Source: Planctomycetota bacterium (GTDB lineage: Bacteria > Planctomycetota > UBA1135 > GCA-002686595). From it: 64,000 bases of DNA. The stretch is from NCBI GenBank assembly GCA_016712565.1, contig JADJQU010000009.1, positions 1 to 64,000 on the forward strand. The letters run 5' to 3'. A program made the translations under genes and the position numbers. Position 1 is the first letter of the stretch; every line of letters begins with the position of its first letter. Below are positions 44,868 to 52,809 of the stretch, in pieces. Below the pieces are notes generated by a model. That model was not told where the DNA came from, searched no databases, and worked only from the letters and a program-made list of their open reading frames with translations.

Positions 44868-47009
44868 ATGGGTCCCCACCGCCTCTCGCTGTTCTTGCCG
44901 CCGGCCTGGCTCGCGATCGCACTGGCATGCTCCCTTGGGGCCTGCGGCTCCACCGGGCAATCGACGATCCCGCCCCCTGCCGCCGCGCAGAGCGCGATGC
45001 CCGGCGTGCGCGCGGTCCCGCCCCTGGTGCTCGACCCCGATCCACGCCGCGCGGTCGCCCAGTTGGAGGACGCCCGCACGCCGGGCCCCGGCGGCGAGCT
45101 CCTGGAGATGCTGCGCTCCAAGGACGCGAGCCTGCGCGCCCGGGCCGCCACCGCCGCCGGGCGCATGCGGGCCCCGATCGGGGGGGCGTTGTTGACCGAT
45201 GCTCTGGCCGGCCTCTTGGCGGATCCCGACCCCGGCGTGGGCGCCGCGGCGGCCTTCGCCCTGGGCATGCGCAACGACGTGCGGGCCTTCGGGCCCCTGA
45301 TGGCCCGGGCCGCGGGCGCCGAAGCCGACGCCAACGTGCGAGCGCGTTGCGTCGAGGCCGCGAGCAAACTGGCCGAGGAAGCCGGCGCGCTCGAGGACCC
45401 GGCCCGGTTGGAGCCGTTCCTTCGCTGTCTCGAAGACCGCGAGCCCGGCGTGCGCCTGGAGGCGTTCGTGGGCACCTCCCGCTGGAAGCGCGGGGCCCGC
45501 GCGGACGCCATCGACGGGCGCCTCGCCGCGGCGGTCGCCCGTGAGCCCCTTCAGCCCGTGCGCAGGTACGGCCTGTTCGCCCTGGAGCGCCGCAAGGCCG
45601 CGGCGGGCAGGCCCCTGTTCCTCTCCCAGCACCGTTCCGAGGACGCCGAGGAGCGCCTGTTCGCGGCCAGGGGCCTTTCCACGTTCCCGCCGGACGCGGA
45701 AATCGAAATGGCACTCCTGGAGGCCGTCACCGACGCCGATTGGCGCGTGGGGGTCGAAGCCCTGCGCGGACTGTCCAAGTCCAGCACGCCCCCCGCCTTG
45801 GAGGCCGTGCTCCTCGCCACCCGTCACGCGAACCACCACGTGCGCGCCGCGGCCGTGGAGGCCGCCGCCGTCCAGGCTGCCGCCCTGGGGACCTTGATGC
45901 GCCAGAACCCGGCGCTCAGCGCGCAATTCCAGGGCTTGCTCGCCGATCTCTCCCCCGCCGTGCGGGCGGCCGCGATCGCCAACCCGCTGATCGGCAACGC
46001 CCTGACCGCCCGCACCCAGGCCGCGGGCGACATCTCGCCCCACGTGCGCGCGGCGGGGGTGTTGGCCTACGGCAAGTTCACGATCTCAGGCGGCGTCAAT
46101 CCGCTGCAGCTCGCCGGCGGCAGCGTCATGGCGCCCAACGAAACAAGCCTCCTGGTGCGGGGCGCGGAGATCGAGGCCCTCGCCCTGCTGCCCGCGGGCG
46201 AGGCATCGCATGCCCTCGCGGCCCGACTGGGGCTCGCCGACAACGGCCTGCGGCTCGCGGCGCTCACCGCGCTGCTCGAACTGACGACGCCCGCGGTCGA
46301 GATGGCCGAGGTGGCACGCTGCTTCGACACGGCCCGCGGCGAGGTGGCGACGGAGGTGCGTTTCAACGCGCTCAAGCTGGCGGGCAAGCTGGGCGGCGAC
46401 GCAGCCCTCGAGCTCCTCCAGCGCGGGCTCCAGGACGAAGACGCCTACGTGCGGCAGGTGGCGCGCGAGGAACTGACGCGGGCTCTCCCGTCGGGTGACC
46501 AGCGACTGCGGTGGCCGCCGCCCGAAGCCCTGCCGCCGGTGGAACTGGCCTTTCCAGGTGCAGGCCTGCTCGCCCATCCGCGACCCCGCGTGGTGATCTC
46601 CACCGACCGCGGCGAGCTGGAATTCGAATTGTTCGCCGAGGAGGCGCCCCAGCACGTGGCCAATTTCCTGGCCCACGCCGAATCCTACCGCGGCACCACG
46701 TTCCACCGCGTCGTCTCCGACTTCGTGGTCCAGGGCGGCGACGCCCGCGGCGACGGCAACGGCGGAGCTTCCTGGCGCGGCGACGCCCTGCGGCACGAGA
46801 TCACCCCGCGCAAGTACGTGCGCGGGTCCCTCGGCATGCCGCGCAACGAGGACTGGGACTCGGGCGGCAGCCAGCTCTTCGTCACGCACCGCATGACGCC
46901 GCACCTCGACGGTCGCTACACGATCTTCGGCGAGCTGGTCAAGGGCTTCGACGTGCTCGACCTGCTCGATCTGGGCGACGTGATCCGCGAGGTGCGGGTG
47001 ATCCGCTGA
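44868..47009 (+). CDS. HEAT-repeat lipoprotein fused to cyclophilin-type PPIase
   Basis: This 713-residue exported lipoprotein has the lipobox LGAC in its signal peptide (WLAIALACSLGAC). Residues 60-550 form a chain of HEAT-like repeats (for example LVRGAEIEALALLPAGEASH and VRQVAREELTRAL). The last 145 residues are a cyclophilin-type peptidyl-prolyl isomerase: VVISTDRGELEFELFAEEAP, NFLAHAESYRGTTFHRVV, FVVQGGDARGDGNGGA, RGSLGMPRN and GSQLFVTH. It probably helps fold exported proteins while the HEAT region binds partners. The ATG at 44868 is chosen; an in-frame GTG nine bases earlier is possible. It ends flush against the convergent cupin gene. Confidence 0.88.
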   Translation: MGPHRLSLFLPPAWLAIALACSLGACGSTGQSTIPPPAAAQSAMPGVRAVPPLVLDPDPRRAVAQLEDARTPGPGGELLEMLRSKDASLRARAATAAGRMRAPIGGALLTDALAGLLADPDPGVGAAAAFALGMRNDVRAFGPLMARAAGAEADANVRARCVEAASKLAEEAGALEDPARLEPFLRCLEDREPGVRLEAFVGTSRWKRGARADAIDGRLAAAVAREPLQPVRRYGLFALERRKAAAGRPLFLSQHRSEDAEERLFAARGLSTFPPDAEIEMALLEAVTDADWRVGVEALRGLSKSSTPPALEAVLLATRHANHHVRAAAVEAAAVQAAALGTLMRQNPALSAQFQGLLADLSPAVRAAAIANPLIGNALTARTQAAGDISPHVRAAGVLAYGKFTISGGVNPLQLAGGSVMAPNETSLLVRGAEIEALALLPAGEASHALAARLGLADNGLRLAALTALLELTTPAVEMAEVARCFDTARGEVATEVRFNALKLAGKLGGDAALELLQRGLQDEDAYVRQVAREELTRALPSGDQRLRWPPPEALPPVELAFPGAGLLAHPRPRVVISTDRGELEFELFAEEAPQHVANFLAHAESYRGTTFHRVVSDFVVQGGDARGDGNGGASWRGDALRHEITPRKYVRGSLGMPRNEDWDSGGSQLFVTHRMTPHLDGRYTIFGELVKGFDVLDLLDLGDVIREVRVIR

Positions 47010-47384
47010 TCAGAGCCGCTCCAGCCGCTCCACGGTGCGCGCGCCGCGGGCGTCGCCGGTGTTGAGCGTGCTGGCGGGCTCGAAGAGCAGCACGCTGCAC
47101 TCGCCGTGGGCCACGGGCCGGTGCTCGACGCCGCGAGGGACGATCAGGAATTCGCCCGGCAGGAGCTCCACGGCCCCATCGCGCAGTTCGATGGTCAGGC
47201 GGCCCGCGATCACCAGGAACAGCTCGTCCTCGGCCGAATGGGCGTGCCAGATGAACTCGCCCTCCAGCTTGGCGAGCTTGACCTGGAAATCGCCCACGTC
47301 GCCGACGACCTTGGGCGACCAACGCTCGCTGAACTGGGCGAGCTTCTGGGCCAGCACGACTTTCTGCAGCACGACGCGGGCCAT
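47010..47384 (-). CDS. Single-domain cupin protein
   Basis: This 124-residue cupin has the first motif as FIWHAHSAEDELFLVIAGRL (H47, H49, E53) and the second as PGEFLIVPRGVEHRPVA (H86 region), giving the usual His/Glu metal-binding set. Small cupins of this type range from isomerases to storage-protein-like binding proteins, so the function is open. It is cytoplasmic and probably dimeric. Its stop abuts the stop of the convergent HEAT-cyclophilin gene with no gap. The start at 47384 gives MARVVLQKVV directly before the first strand. Confidence 0.85.
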   Translation of the reverse strand: MARVVLQKVVLAQKLAQFSERWSPKVVGDVGDFQVKLAKLEGEFIWHAHSAEDELFLVIAGRLTIELRDGAVELLPGEFLIVPRGVEHRPVAHGECSVLLFEPASTLNTGDARGARTVERLERL

Positions 47385-47696
47385 GCTAGCGCGGAGCCCG
47401 CGACGGCCCCCGGGGCCCCCGGGCCCCCCCGAACCCTCGGGGGAACCCTGCTCGGGATGTCCTGTGGTCGATCCAGCCGCCCAGGACGCCACGGGGAACG
47501 GGGTTTCCCCCCCACTTCGGACGGTGTGCGGGCTCCGCAGGGCCTTGGGGGGCCCCGGCGGGCCCGCGCAGGCCCCGGGGCGGCCCACGTGAACGAAATG
47601 CAATTTCCTTGGAAAGCCCCGGCCCGCCTCCATTGCCGACGAGATCTGGACCGATAGCGAGACCGGCTGCGGCCTCTCCCGCGGCTCGATCCTCCG
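47385..47696. other. Divergent intergenic region
   Basis: 312 bp between the minus-strand cupin and the plus-strand protease gene. It has long G/C runs (47405-47440) and must hold promoters for both. I see no clear boxes. Confidence 0.35.
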
Positions 47697-48905
47697 ATGC
47701 ACCGCTTCCTCCTGCCCGCGGGCATGGCCCTGGCCGCGCTGGTCGCCTTCGACAGCGTCTTCGAGCACCGTCTGCGCCTGCAGGAGCTGGAGCGCATGCA
47801 AGTTTGCGGCCCCGAGCAGCTCGTGGCCCTACGCCGGAGCTTGGCGACGGAACGCGAACGCCACGACGCCGAGCTCGTCGCGCGCCTCGAGCGCGAGCTG
47901 GCCGCAAGCCGCGCCCGGGAGGCCGAGGGGCGCCAGTGGATCGAACGCCTGGAATCCCGCGTCGCCGGACAGGCCACGCGCCTCGAGGTCCAGGAACGGG
48001 AGTGGGTCGATTGGCAGGCGGACTGGAGCGAGCTCTCCCCCCACATGCTGCGGCGCAAGCTGTTCGAGCTCCATGCGCGCAGCGAGGCCCAGCAGTCGGA
48101 TCTGGAGCTCGCCGCCCAATTGTCCCGCGACGACACCTCGCGCGTGCTCCGCGACGTGTCGCGGCTGGAGTCGCGGCTGGAGCTTTCGCTCAACGGTCCG
48201 AGCCCCGATCAACTGTGGGATGAACTGGTGGGGCCGGTGGTGCAACTGGTGGGCGAGACCACGGTCGGCAGCGGCGTGCTCCTGGCATCGCGGCCCACGG
48301 CCGGGGGCGAGTACGCCACCCACGTCTTGACCGCTTGGCATGTGGTGCGCGACATCCTCGGCAAGCCCGACGACCTTGCGGCGCCCGTGTCGATCAAGGT
48401 GTACGCGCCGGACGGGACCTGGCGCACGTTGCGGGGCCGCACCCTGGCCCGCGACGTGGGCCTGGACCTGGCGTTGCTCCAGCTGGACACGAAGGAGCGC
48501 CTGCCCTTCGGCGCGCGACTCGCGACGCGCGAACAACTCGAGGCGCTGCGCACGTTCGACGGCGTGTACGCAGTGGGCTGCCCGCTCGGCAACGACCCGA
48601 TCCCGACCCTGGGCGAACTGGCCTCCACGCACCACGAGGTCGATGGTTCCAAGTACTGGATGATCAGCGCGCCGACCTACATTGGAAACTCGGGCGGCGG
48701 GATCTATGCGGCTCGCTCGCGGACCCTGATCGGCATCTTCTCGAAGATCTACACGCACGGCTCCACGCGCTCGACGATCGTGCCGCACATGGGCCTCGCC
48801 ACGCCCCTCACGGTGGTCTACGACTGGCTCGACGGCACCGAGTACGCCTACCTGGAGAATCCGCCCGTCGACGCCACCGCGGCCCAGGCGTCGATGACGC
48901 GTTGA
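47697..48905 (+). CDS. Membrane-anchored trypsin-like serine protease with coiled coil
   Basis: This 402-residue protein has an N-terminal membrane helix (MHRFLLPAGMALAALVAF), a long Arg/Glu-rich coiled coil (residues 25-160: LERERHDAELVARLERELAA pattern), and a trypsin-fold domain with His215 (LTAWHVVRD), Asp257 (LDLALLQL) and Ser332 (GNSGGGIYA). It resembles HtrA-type periplasmic proteases without a visible PDZ domain, so it may be a regulated or substrate-specific protease. The coiled coil suggests oligomers. It lies just left of the inverted-repeat-bounded segment at 48921, 15 bp past its stop. Confidence 0.88.
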   Translation: MHRFLLPAGMALAALVAFDSVFEHRLRLQELERMQVCGPEQLVALRRSLATERERHDAELVARLERELAASRAREAEGRQWIERLESRVAGQATRLEVQEREWVDWQADWSELSPHMLRRKLFELHARSEAQQSDLELAAQLSRDDTSRVLRDVSRLESRLELSLNGPSPDQLWDELVGPVVQLVGETTVGSGVLLASRPTAGGEYATHVLTAWHVVRDILGKPDDLAAPVSIKVYAPDGTWRTLRGRTLARDVGLDLALLQLDTKERLPFGARLATREQLEALRTFDGVYAVGCPLGNDPIPTLGELASTHHEVDGSKYWMISAPTYIGNSGGGIYAARSRTLIGIFSKIYTHGSTRSTIVPHMGLATPLTVVYDWLDGTEYAYLENPPVDATAAQASMTR

Positions 48906-48952
48906 GCCCTGTCGGCTGCGTCAGATCGGAAGGGATTTCGTTACACCCCACA

Positions 48953-49139
48953 GGGATCGATCACGACCTTGGCCCACAGGGCGTGGGCGGCGGCCAGGGT
49001 TGCGTGTCCGCACAGGTCCACTTCGGTGGTCGGCGTGAACCAACGCAGGTCGAAGCCCGTGGCCCGCGCGCTGACGAAGGCCGTCTCCGACAGGTTCATC
49101 TCCCGCACCACGAGCTGCATCCAGCTCGCCTCCCCGGCA
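48953..49139 (-). pseudogene. Internal fragment of phzF (direct-repeat copy A)
   Basis: This matches 51543-51729 at 184 of 187 bases and encodes PhzF residues of about 35-95 (ASWMQLVVREMNLSETAF, VDLCGHATLAAAHALWAK), still open. Both the 5' and 3' ends of the gene are missing, so it cannot be functional alone. It is embedded 19 nt inside the left inverted repeat. High identity to the intact copy 2.6 kb away argues for a recent local duplication or capture. Confidence 0.85.
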
Positions 49140-49151
49140 ACTGTACGGCCG

Positions 49152-49180
49152 TTGACGGGCAACCGGAGTGCGACTACTGT
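49152..49180 (+). promoter_or_regulatory. Candidate sigma-70 promoter for the 49250 gene
   Basis: TTGACG (49152-49157), a 17-nt spacer and TACTGT (49175-49180) fit a -35/-10 pair, with a good -35 and a weak -10. It lies 70 bp before the start at 49250, in the lower-GC segment. Confidence 0.4.
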
Positions 49181-49249
49181 ACTGCTTCCTTGCGAAAGCA
49201 GAGTCTCACCGGGAGCAGCCAGTCAAGCCAGGTGAGCGCGTACCAGAAC

Positions 49250-49978
49250 ATGCTGTTGAATCAACGACGCTCCGCGAAGATCTCGATTCCGAGCACTTCA
49301 GCTCTTGGAGTCATCGTCTGGCCTCTGGCAGCGATCATCTGCCTTGCATCCGTTCGCGCCCCTGACAACACGGGCAATACGAAGTTCAGCGATCATGGCG
49401 TAGCGATCATGCCGATGAGTGCCACGGAGGAGGCAACGGAGCGGACCGAGCTCGTCGAGTACATGCGGGATCACCCCGATGTGTTCCCCACGGCGCTTGT
49501 CGATGAGATTGAGGCAGCAACAGATCCGGACAGCGGCAGCATTCGGATCGTGCGAGCCTGGGATCGAGCGCCCGGAATTGCTGATTCAGGAACGATTGGC
49601 ATAGCGGGGGGCCTGCCGACTTGGATGAGGGCGTTGATTCTCGCGCATGAGTACGAGCATGCAGAGCGAGCCCAATCATCGCCCGGCACGGGGCCAGATA
49701 GGAAAGATCCGCTCACGAACTCGACCCCCTGCGGCAAATGCAACCATGCCGTGATGAGGGCGGGCGATGCAAGCAGATCTGCCCTGCTCACGTGCTCTGA
49801 AGACTACCCGATTCTCCCCGAGCAACGTGAGGAGATTTGCAAGCACTTCAAAGGCAGCCGGGCGGCAACGGCTGAATTGCTGACGGGATGCTACTACGCC
49901 GGCTGTACCAGCTGTTGCGGTTTTCCATACATTCCAAACTGCGATGAGTTGATACCCGCGCAGCCGTGTTGCGACTGA
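49250..49978 (+). CDS. Membrane-anchored putative zinc metalloprotease, Cys-rich C-terminus
   Basis: This 242-residue protein has a basic leader (MLLNQRRSAK), one hydrophobic helix (ALGVIVWPLAAIICLASV), an acidic middle, and HEYEH at residues 133-137 (LILAHEYEHAERAQ), a zinc-binding HExxH motif. The C-terminal third is Cys-rich (TPCGKCNHAVM, LTCSEDYP, CYYAGCTSCCGFPY, PNCDELIPAQPCCD; twelve Cys), suggesting disulfides or metal binding outside the cell. I do not recognise the family. It lies 8 bp before a secreted protein gene, probably in the same operon. Codon use is less GC-biased than neighbours, consistent with acquisition. Confidence 0.65.
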   Translation: MLLNQRRSAKISIPSTSALGVIVWPLAAIICLASVRAPDNTGNTKFSDHGVAIMPMSATEEATERTELVEYMRDHPDVFPTALVDEIEAATDPDSGSIRIVRAWDRAPGIADSGTIGIAGGLPTWMRALILAHEYEHAERAQSSPGTGPDRKDPLTNSTPCGKCNHAVMRAGDASRSALLTCSEDYPILPEQREEICKHFKGSRAATAELLTGCYYAGCTSCCGFPYIPNCDELIPAQPCCD

Positions 49979-49986
49979 GGCCCTCA

Positions 49987-50859
49987 ATGATCTCCAAGAC
50001 GATCCTGTTTTGCGCCCTGGCGCTGCTTCCTTCCGCCCCTCAGGGCGTACCTCCTGATCAGGTGCCTTCCAAGATCCACGGATTCGAAGGCAAGTCACCC
50101 GCCAGACTCTCATTGACTGGTTCGACCGTGAAGGGAACCGCGAGCTACCAGCTTGCGGACAAGACGGTCCAGTTCCTTTGGGAATGGGAGGCCGCCGGTC
50201 CAAGACCGATTCAGCACTCCACTCAAGTCGAAGCGGTGCCTTTCTATCCCACCGAGATCTGCCAGGTTGGACCTGGCCGTGTGGCGGTGGCGGGAAAGCG
50301 GCGATCCAAGACCATCATCGAATTGTGGGAATTCGGGTCGCCGGTGATTCCACCTGCCATCATCAGCAACACGCAGCAGTACATCTATCCCGAGATCAAT
50401 GTGCCGGTCGCATCCAAGACAGTTCTTTATGAAGAGGCGATGGTCGGTCGGGACATTGTCTCGGTCATGCTCCACAACCCGGCACCTCCGGCATCAGCAA
50501 CGGCCTCCCTCTTCGTACAGTTCTTCGATTCCAAGGACTTGTATTCGCTGACCTACACAGCGGATGGTTCCTCGACCGATCCAGGCGTGGCTTCTTGCGT
50601 GTGCGTCAGGAAGTCCCAGCCTGATCCCACAATCCCGGTGATCCCTGCGCTTTCGACGCATTTCGAGACGCGGTGGTCTGCGAAGCACTCAGCTTACGGG
50701 TACGTCTACGTGTTCGTGCATCCCGAAGTTCCCGCGCTCGTCCTCTACGACTCCAATCTGGACGGAATCCTCGATTCTCCCGGTTACCTGCAACTCGACG
50801 ATGCTGCCTGGGAGAGCGGGAATTGGGGCGACCTGACTACGTACTTGGCAGCCTATTGA
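49987..50859 (+). CDS. Secreted protein of unknown function
   Basis: This 290-residue protein has a signal peptide (MISKTILFCALALLPSAPQG). The body is beta-rich (VAVAGKRRSKTIIELWEFGS, SLFVQFFDSKDLYSLTY, AYGYVYVFVHPEVPALVLYD), with a calcium-type DSNLDGILDSPG loop near the end. No catalytic motif is recognised. Close spacing (8 bp) after the HExxH protein suggests the two act together, perhaps as protease and partner or inhibitor; that is inference. The start at 49987 is preferred to 49966, which would add seven non-signal residues. GC content is lower than that of flanking genes. Confidence 0.65.
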   Translation: MISKTILFCALALLPSAPQGVPPDQVPSKIHGFEGKSPARLSLTGSTVKGTASYQLADKTVQFLWEWEAAGPRPIQHSTQVEAVPFYPTEICQVGPGRVAVAGKRRSKTIIELWEFGSPVIPPAIISNTQQYIYPEINVPVASKTVLYEEAMVGRDIVSVMLHNPAPPASATASLFVQFFDSKDLYSLTYTADGSSTDPGVASCVCVRKSQPDPTIPVIPALSTHFETRWSAKHSAYGYVYVFVHPEVPALVLYDSNLDGILDSPGYLQLDDAAWESGNWGDLTTYLAAY

Positions 50860-51017
50860 AGTCGCGCTTTCCGATGACCCTGGGCGCTCGCGCGGAGGTC
50901 GTCGGGCAAGCGAACCTCGAGCGTGTGGTGTTCACGCAGTTCCTTCCGATCTGAGGGCCCGGACGGGCAGCCCCCCTCGTATACGTTTGACCACGCCGCG
51001 CCGCTCGACCGAGCACG

Positions 51018-51830
51018 TCACGGATTCGTGCGCAACCGCCCCTCGGCGATCGTGAAGGCGCGGCCCACGAGCTGCGTGCGGGCTCCGCGCACGGTCACGC
51101 CGACGAGGCCGCCGCGCGTGGAGGCCTGCCAGCCCACCAGTTCCTGCCGGCCGAGTCGCGCCGCCCAGTGGGGCCCCAGGGTGCAGTGGGCCGAGCCCGT
51201 GACCGGGTCCTCGGGCACGCCGGCCGCCGGAGCGAAGAAGCGCGAAACGAAGTCGTAGCGGCCCGAACCGCGAGCGGTGACGATCACGCCTCGGGCCTGC
51301 ACGGTGGCGAGCAGGGGCAGGTCGGGCACGAGTCCGCGCACGGCGGCTTCGCTCTCCAGTTCGCACAGGTAGTCGAAGCGGCTGGCTCCGACCCACAGGA
51401 TCGGCACGCCGAGGGCGCGCACCAGGGCGTCGGGAGCCTGGACTTCGGCCGCGGCCTCGGTGGGGAAATCGAGCGCGATGCCCTCGCCGGCGCGCTTGGC
51501 GGTCAGTTCGCCCGAGCGCGTGAAGAAGCGCGCGGTCGTGTGGGGATCGATCACGCCCTTGGCCCACAGCGCGTGGGCGGCGGCCAGGGTTGCGTGTCCG
51601 CACAGGTCCACTTCGGTGGTCGGCGTGAACCAACGCAGGTCGAAGCCCGTGGCCCGCGCGCTGACGAAGGCCGTCTCCGACAGGTTCATCTCCCGCGCCA
51701 CGAGCTGCATCCAGCTCGCCTCCCCGGCAGAGGGCAGCAGGCACACGGCCGCCGGATTGCCCTCGAAGGGGCGCTCGGCGAAGGCGTCGATCAGGAAGTA
51801 GGGAATGCTCGAGGAGGCGAAGGGAGCCAT
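51018..51830 (-). CDS. PhzF-family isomerase
   Basis: This 270-residue protein has the PhzF fold: IPYFLIDAFAERPFEGNPAA and AVCLLPSAGE at the N-terminus, catalytic Glu in REMNLSETAFV, the LRWFTPTTEVDLCGHATLAA motif, and a matching second half (AAGVPEDPVTGSAHCTLGPH). PhzF enzymes isomerise double bonds; physiological substrates in most bacteria are unknown. Its ATG is one base after the stop of the permease gene, so it is the last gene of the ABC operon. An internal 187-bp piece is duplicated at 48953. The start at 51830 is the only sensible one. Confidence 0.9.
   Translation of the reverse strand: MAPFASSSIPYFLIDAFAERPFEGNPAAVCLLPSAGEASWMQLVAREMNLSETAFVSARATGFDLRWFTPTTEVDLCGHATLAAAHALWAKGVIDPHTTARFFTRSGELTAKRAGEGIALDFPTEAAAEVQAPDALVRALGVPILWVGASRFDYLCELESEAAVRGLVPDLPLLATVQARGVIVTARGSGRYDFVSRFFAPAAGVPEDPVTGSAHCTLGPHWAARLGRQELVGWQASTRGGLVGVTVRGARTQLVGRAFTIAEGRLRTNP
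51543..51729 (-). repeat. Direct-repeat copy B (inside phzF)
   Basis: Source copy of the 187-bp repeat; three mismatches against 48953-49139. Both copies have the same orientation, offset by 2,590 bp. Confidence 0.9.
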
Positions 51831-51831
51831 G

Positions 51832-52809
51832 TCAGGTGCCTCGCCCGGTCCGCGTGCGATCGAGGGCGACGGCGGCGACGATGATCGCACCCGTGACGAT
51901 CTTCTGCACGGGCTCGGAAATTTCCGCGTAGGCACAGCCCGCCGCCAGGGTGGTGATCATCAGGGCCCCGGCCAGGCTGCCCAGGACGCTGCCGCGCCCC
52001 CCGCTCAGGCTGCCGCCGCCGATCACGACCGCGGCGATGATGCCGAGCTCGGCGCCGATGCCGCTGGTGGGGCTGCCCTGGCCGTTGAGGTTGTCGAACT
52101 CCAGCACCCCGGCCAGGGACAGGAAGGCTCCGCACAGGGCGTAGACCTCCACCTTGCGCCGCAGGACCGCCACCCCGCACAACCGGGCCGTGGGTTCGCT
52201 GGACCCGATGGCGAAGACCTGGCGGCCGAACACGGTCCGGCGCAGCACCAGGGAGAGCAGGAAACCCAGGATCAGGATCAGCCACACGCCCGCGGGGAAG
52301 AGCTGCAGGCTGCCGGCCAGGGGCGGATCCAGGAGGCCGGCGAGCCAGGGCGGCGCCTCGGCGGCGATCTTGCGCTCGTCGGCCAGGGTCTCGGCCAGGC
52401 CGCGGAAGAAGAGCATGGTGCCCAGGGTGACGATGAAGGGCGCCAGCTTGAGACGCGTGACGAGCGCGCCGTTGAGGGCCCCCGCCAGGGTGCCCACGGC
52501 GAAGGTGGCGAGCAGCGCCATCGGGGCGGACCAGCCCGCGGCCAGGGCCTGGGCCAGGGTGACACTGGTCAGGGCGAGGAGCGCGCCCACCGACAGGTCG
52601 ATGCCCCCCGCGGCCACCACGGCGGTCATGCCCAGGGCGCCGGTGCCCACGATGGCCGTCTGCTTGGCGATCAGGGCCAGGCGGTGGGCGGAGAAGAAGC
52701 TCGCCTCGGGCTTGTAGAAGTGCCCGTAGACCGCGCACAGGCAGAGGATCAGCGCCAAGCCCACCAGGGGCGCCGAGGCCTGGAACAGGCTCTGCAGGGA
52801 GCGCCTCAT
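51832..52809 (-). CDS. Ribose-type ABC transporter permease
   Basis: This 325-residue integral membrane protein of the RbsC family has about ten hydrophobic helices, the motif GGIDLSVGALLALTSVTLAQ, and the EAA-like cytoplasmic loop GSSEPTARLCGVAVLRRK. It imports a sugar or related compound with the ATPase encoded upstream (its ATG overlaps the ATPase stop by 4 nt). The substrate is unknown. The start at 52809 is chosen over 52854 because the shorter form begins with a basic leader before helix 1. Confidence 0.92.
   Translation of the reverse strand: MRRSLQSLFQASAPLVGLALILCLCAVYGHFYKPEASFFSAHRLALIAKQTAIVGTGALGMTAVVAAGGIDLSVGALLALTSVTLAQALAAGWSAPMALLATFAVGTLAGALNGALVTRLKLAPFIVTLGTMLFFRGLAETLADERKIAAEAPPWLAGLLDPPLAGSLQLFPAGVWLILILGFLLSLVLRRTVFGRQVFAIGSSEPTARLCGVAVLRRKVEVYALCGAFLSLAGVLEFDNLNGQGSPTSGIGAELGIIAAVVIGGGSLSGGRGSVLGSLAGALMITTLAAGCAYAEISEPVQKIVTGAIIVAAVALDRTRTGRGT

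Larger units (their letters stand above)
48921..50954. mobile_element. Candidate inverted-repeat-bounded element with passenger genes
   Basis: TCAGATCGGAAGG (48921-48933) recurs as its exact inverse CCTTCCGATCTGA (50942-50954), and similarity extends inward (19 of 23 positions). Inside lie a 187-bp copy of part of the neighbouring phzF gene and two plus-strand genes of lower GC than the surroundings (one hand-counted 60-base stretch at 50401 is 55% against 68% at 53041). No transposase or integrase is visible and no clear target-site duplication flanks it, so it would be non-autonomous. The first ten bases (AGATCGGAAG) equal an Illumina adapter start; this should be excluded as an artefact. 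Confidence 0.5.

Noticed and set aside
48921..48933. Interpretation of the inverted repeat as Tn3-type transposon end
   Set aside because: Only a loose similarity (TCAGA..CGGAA); no 5-bp target duplication, no tnpA or resolvase.
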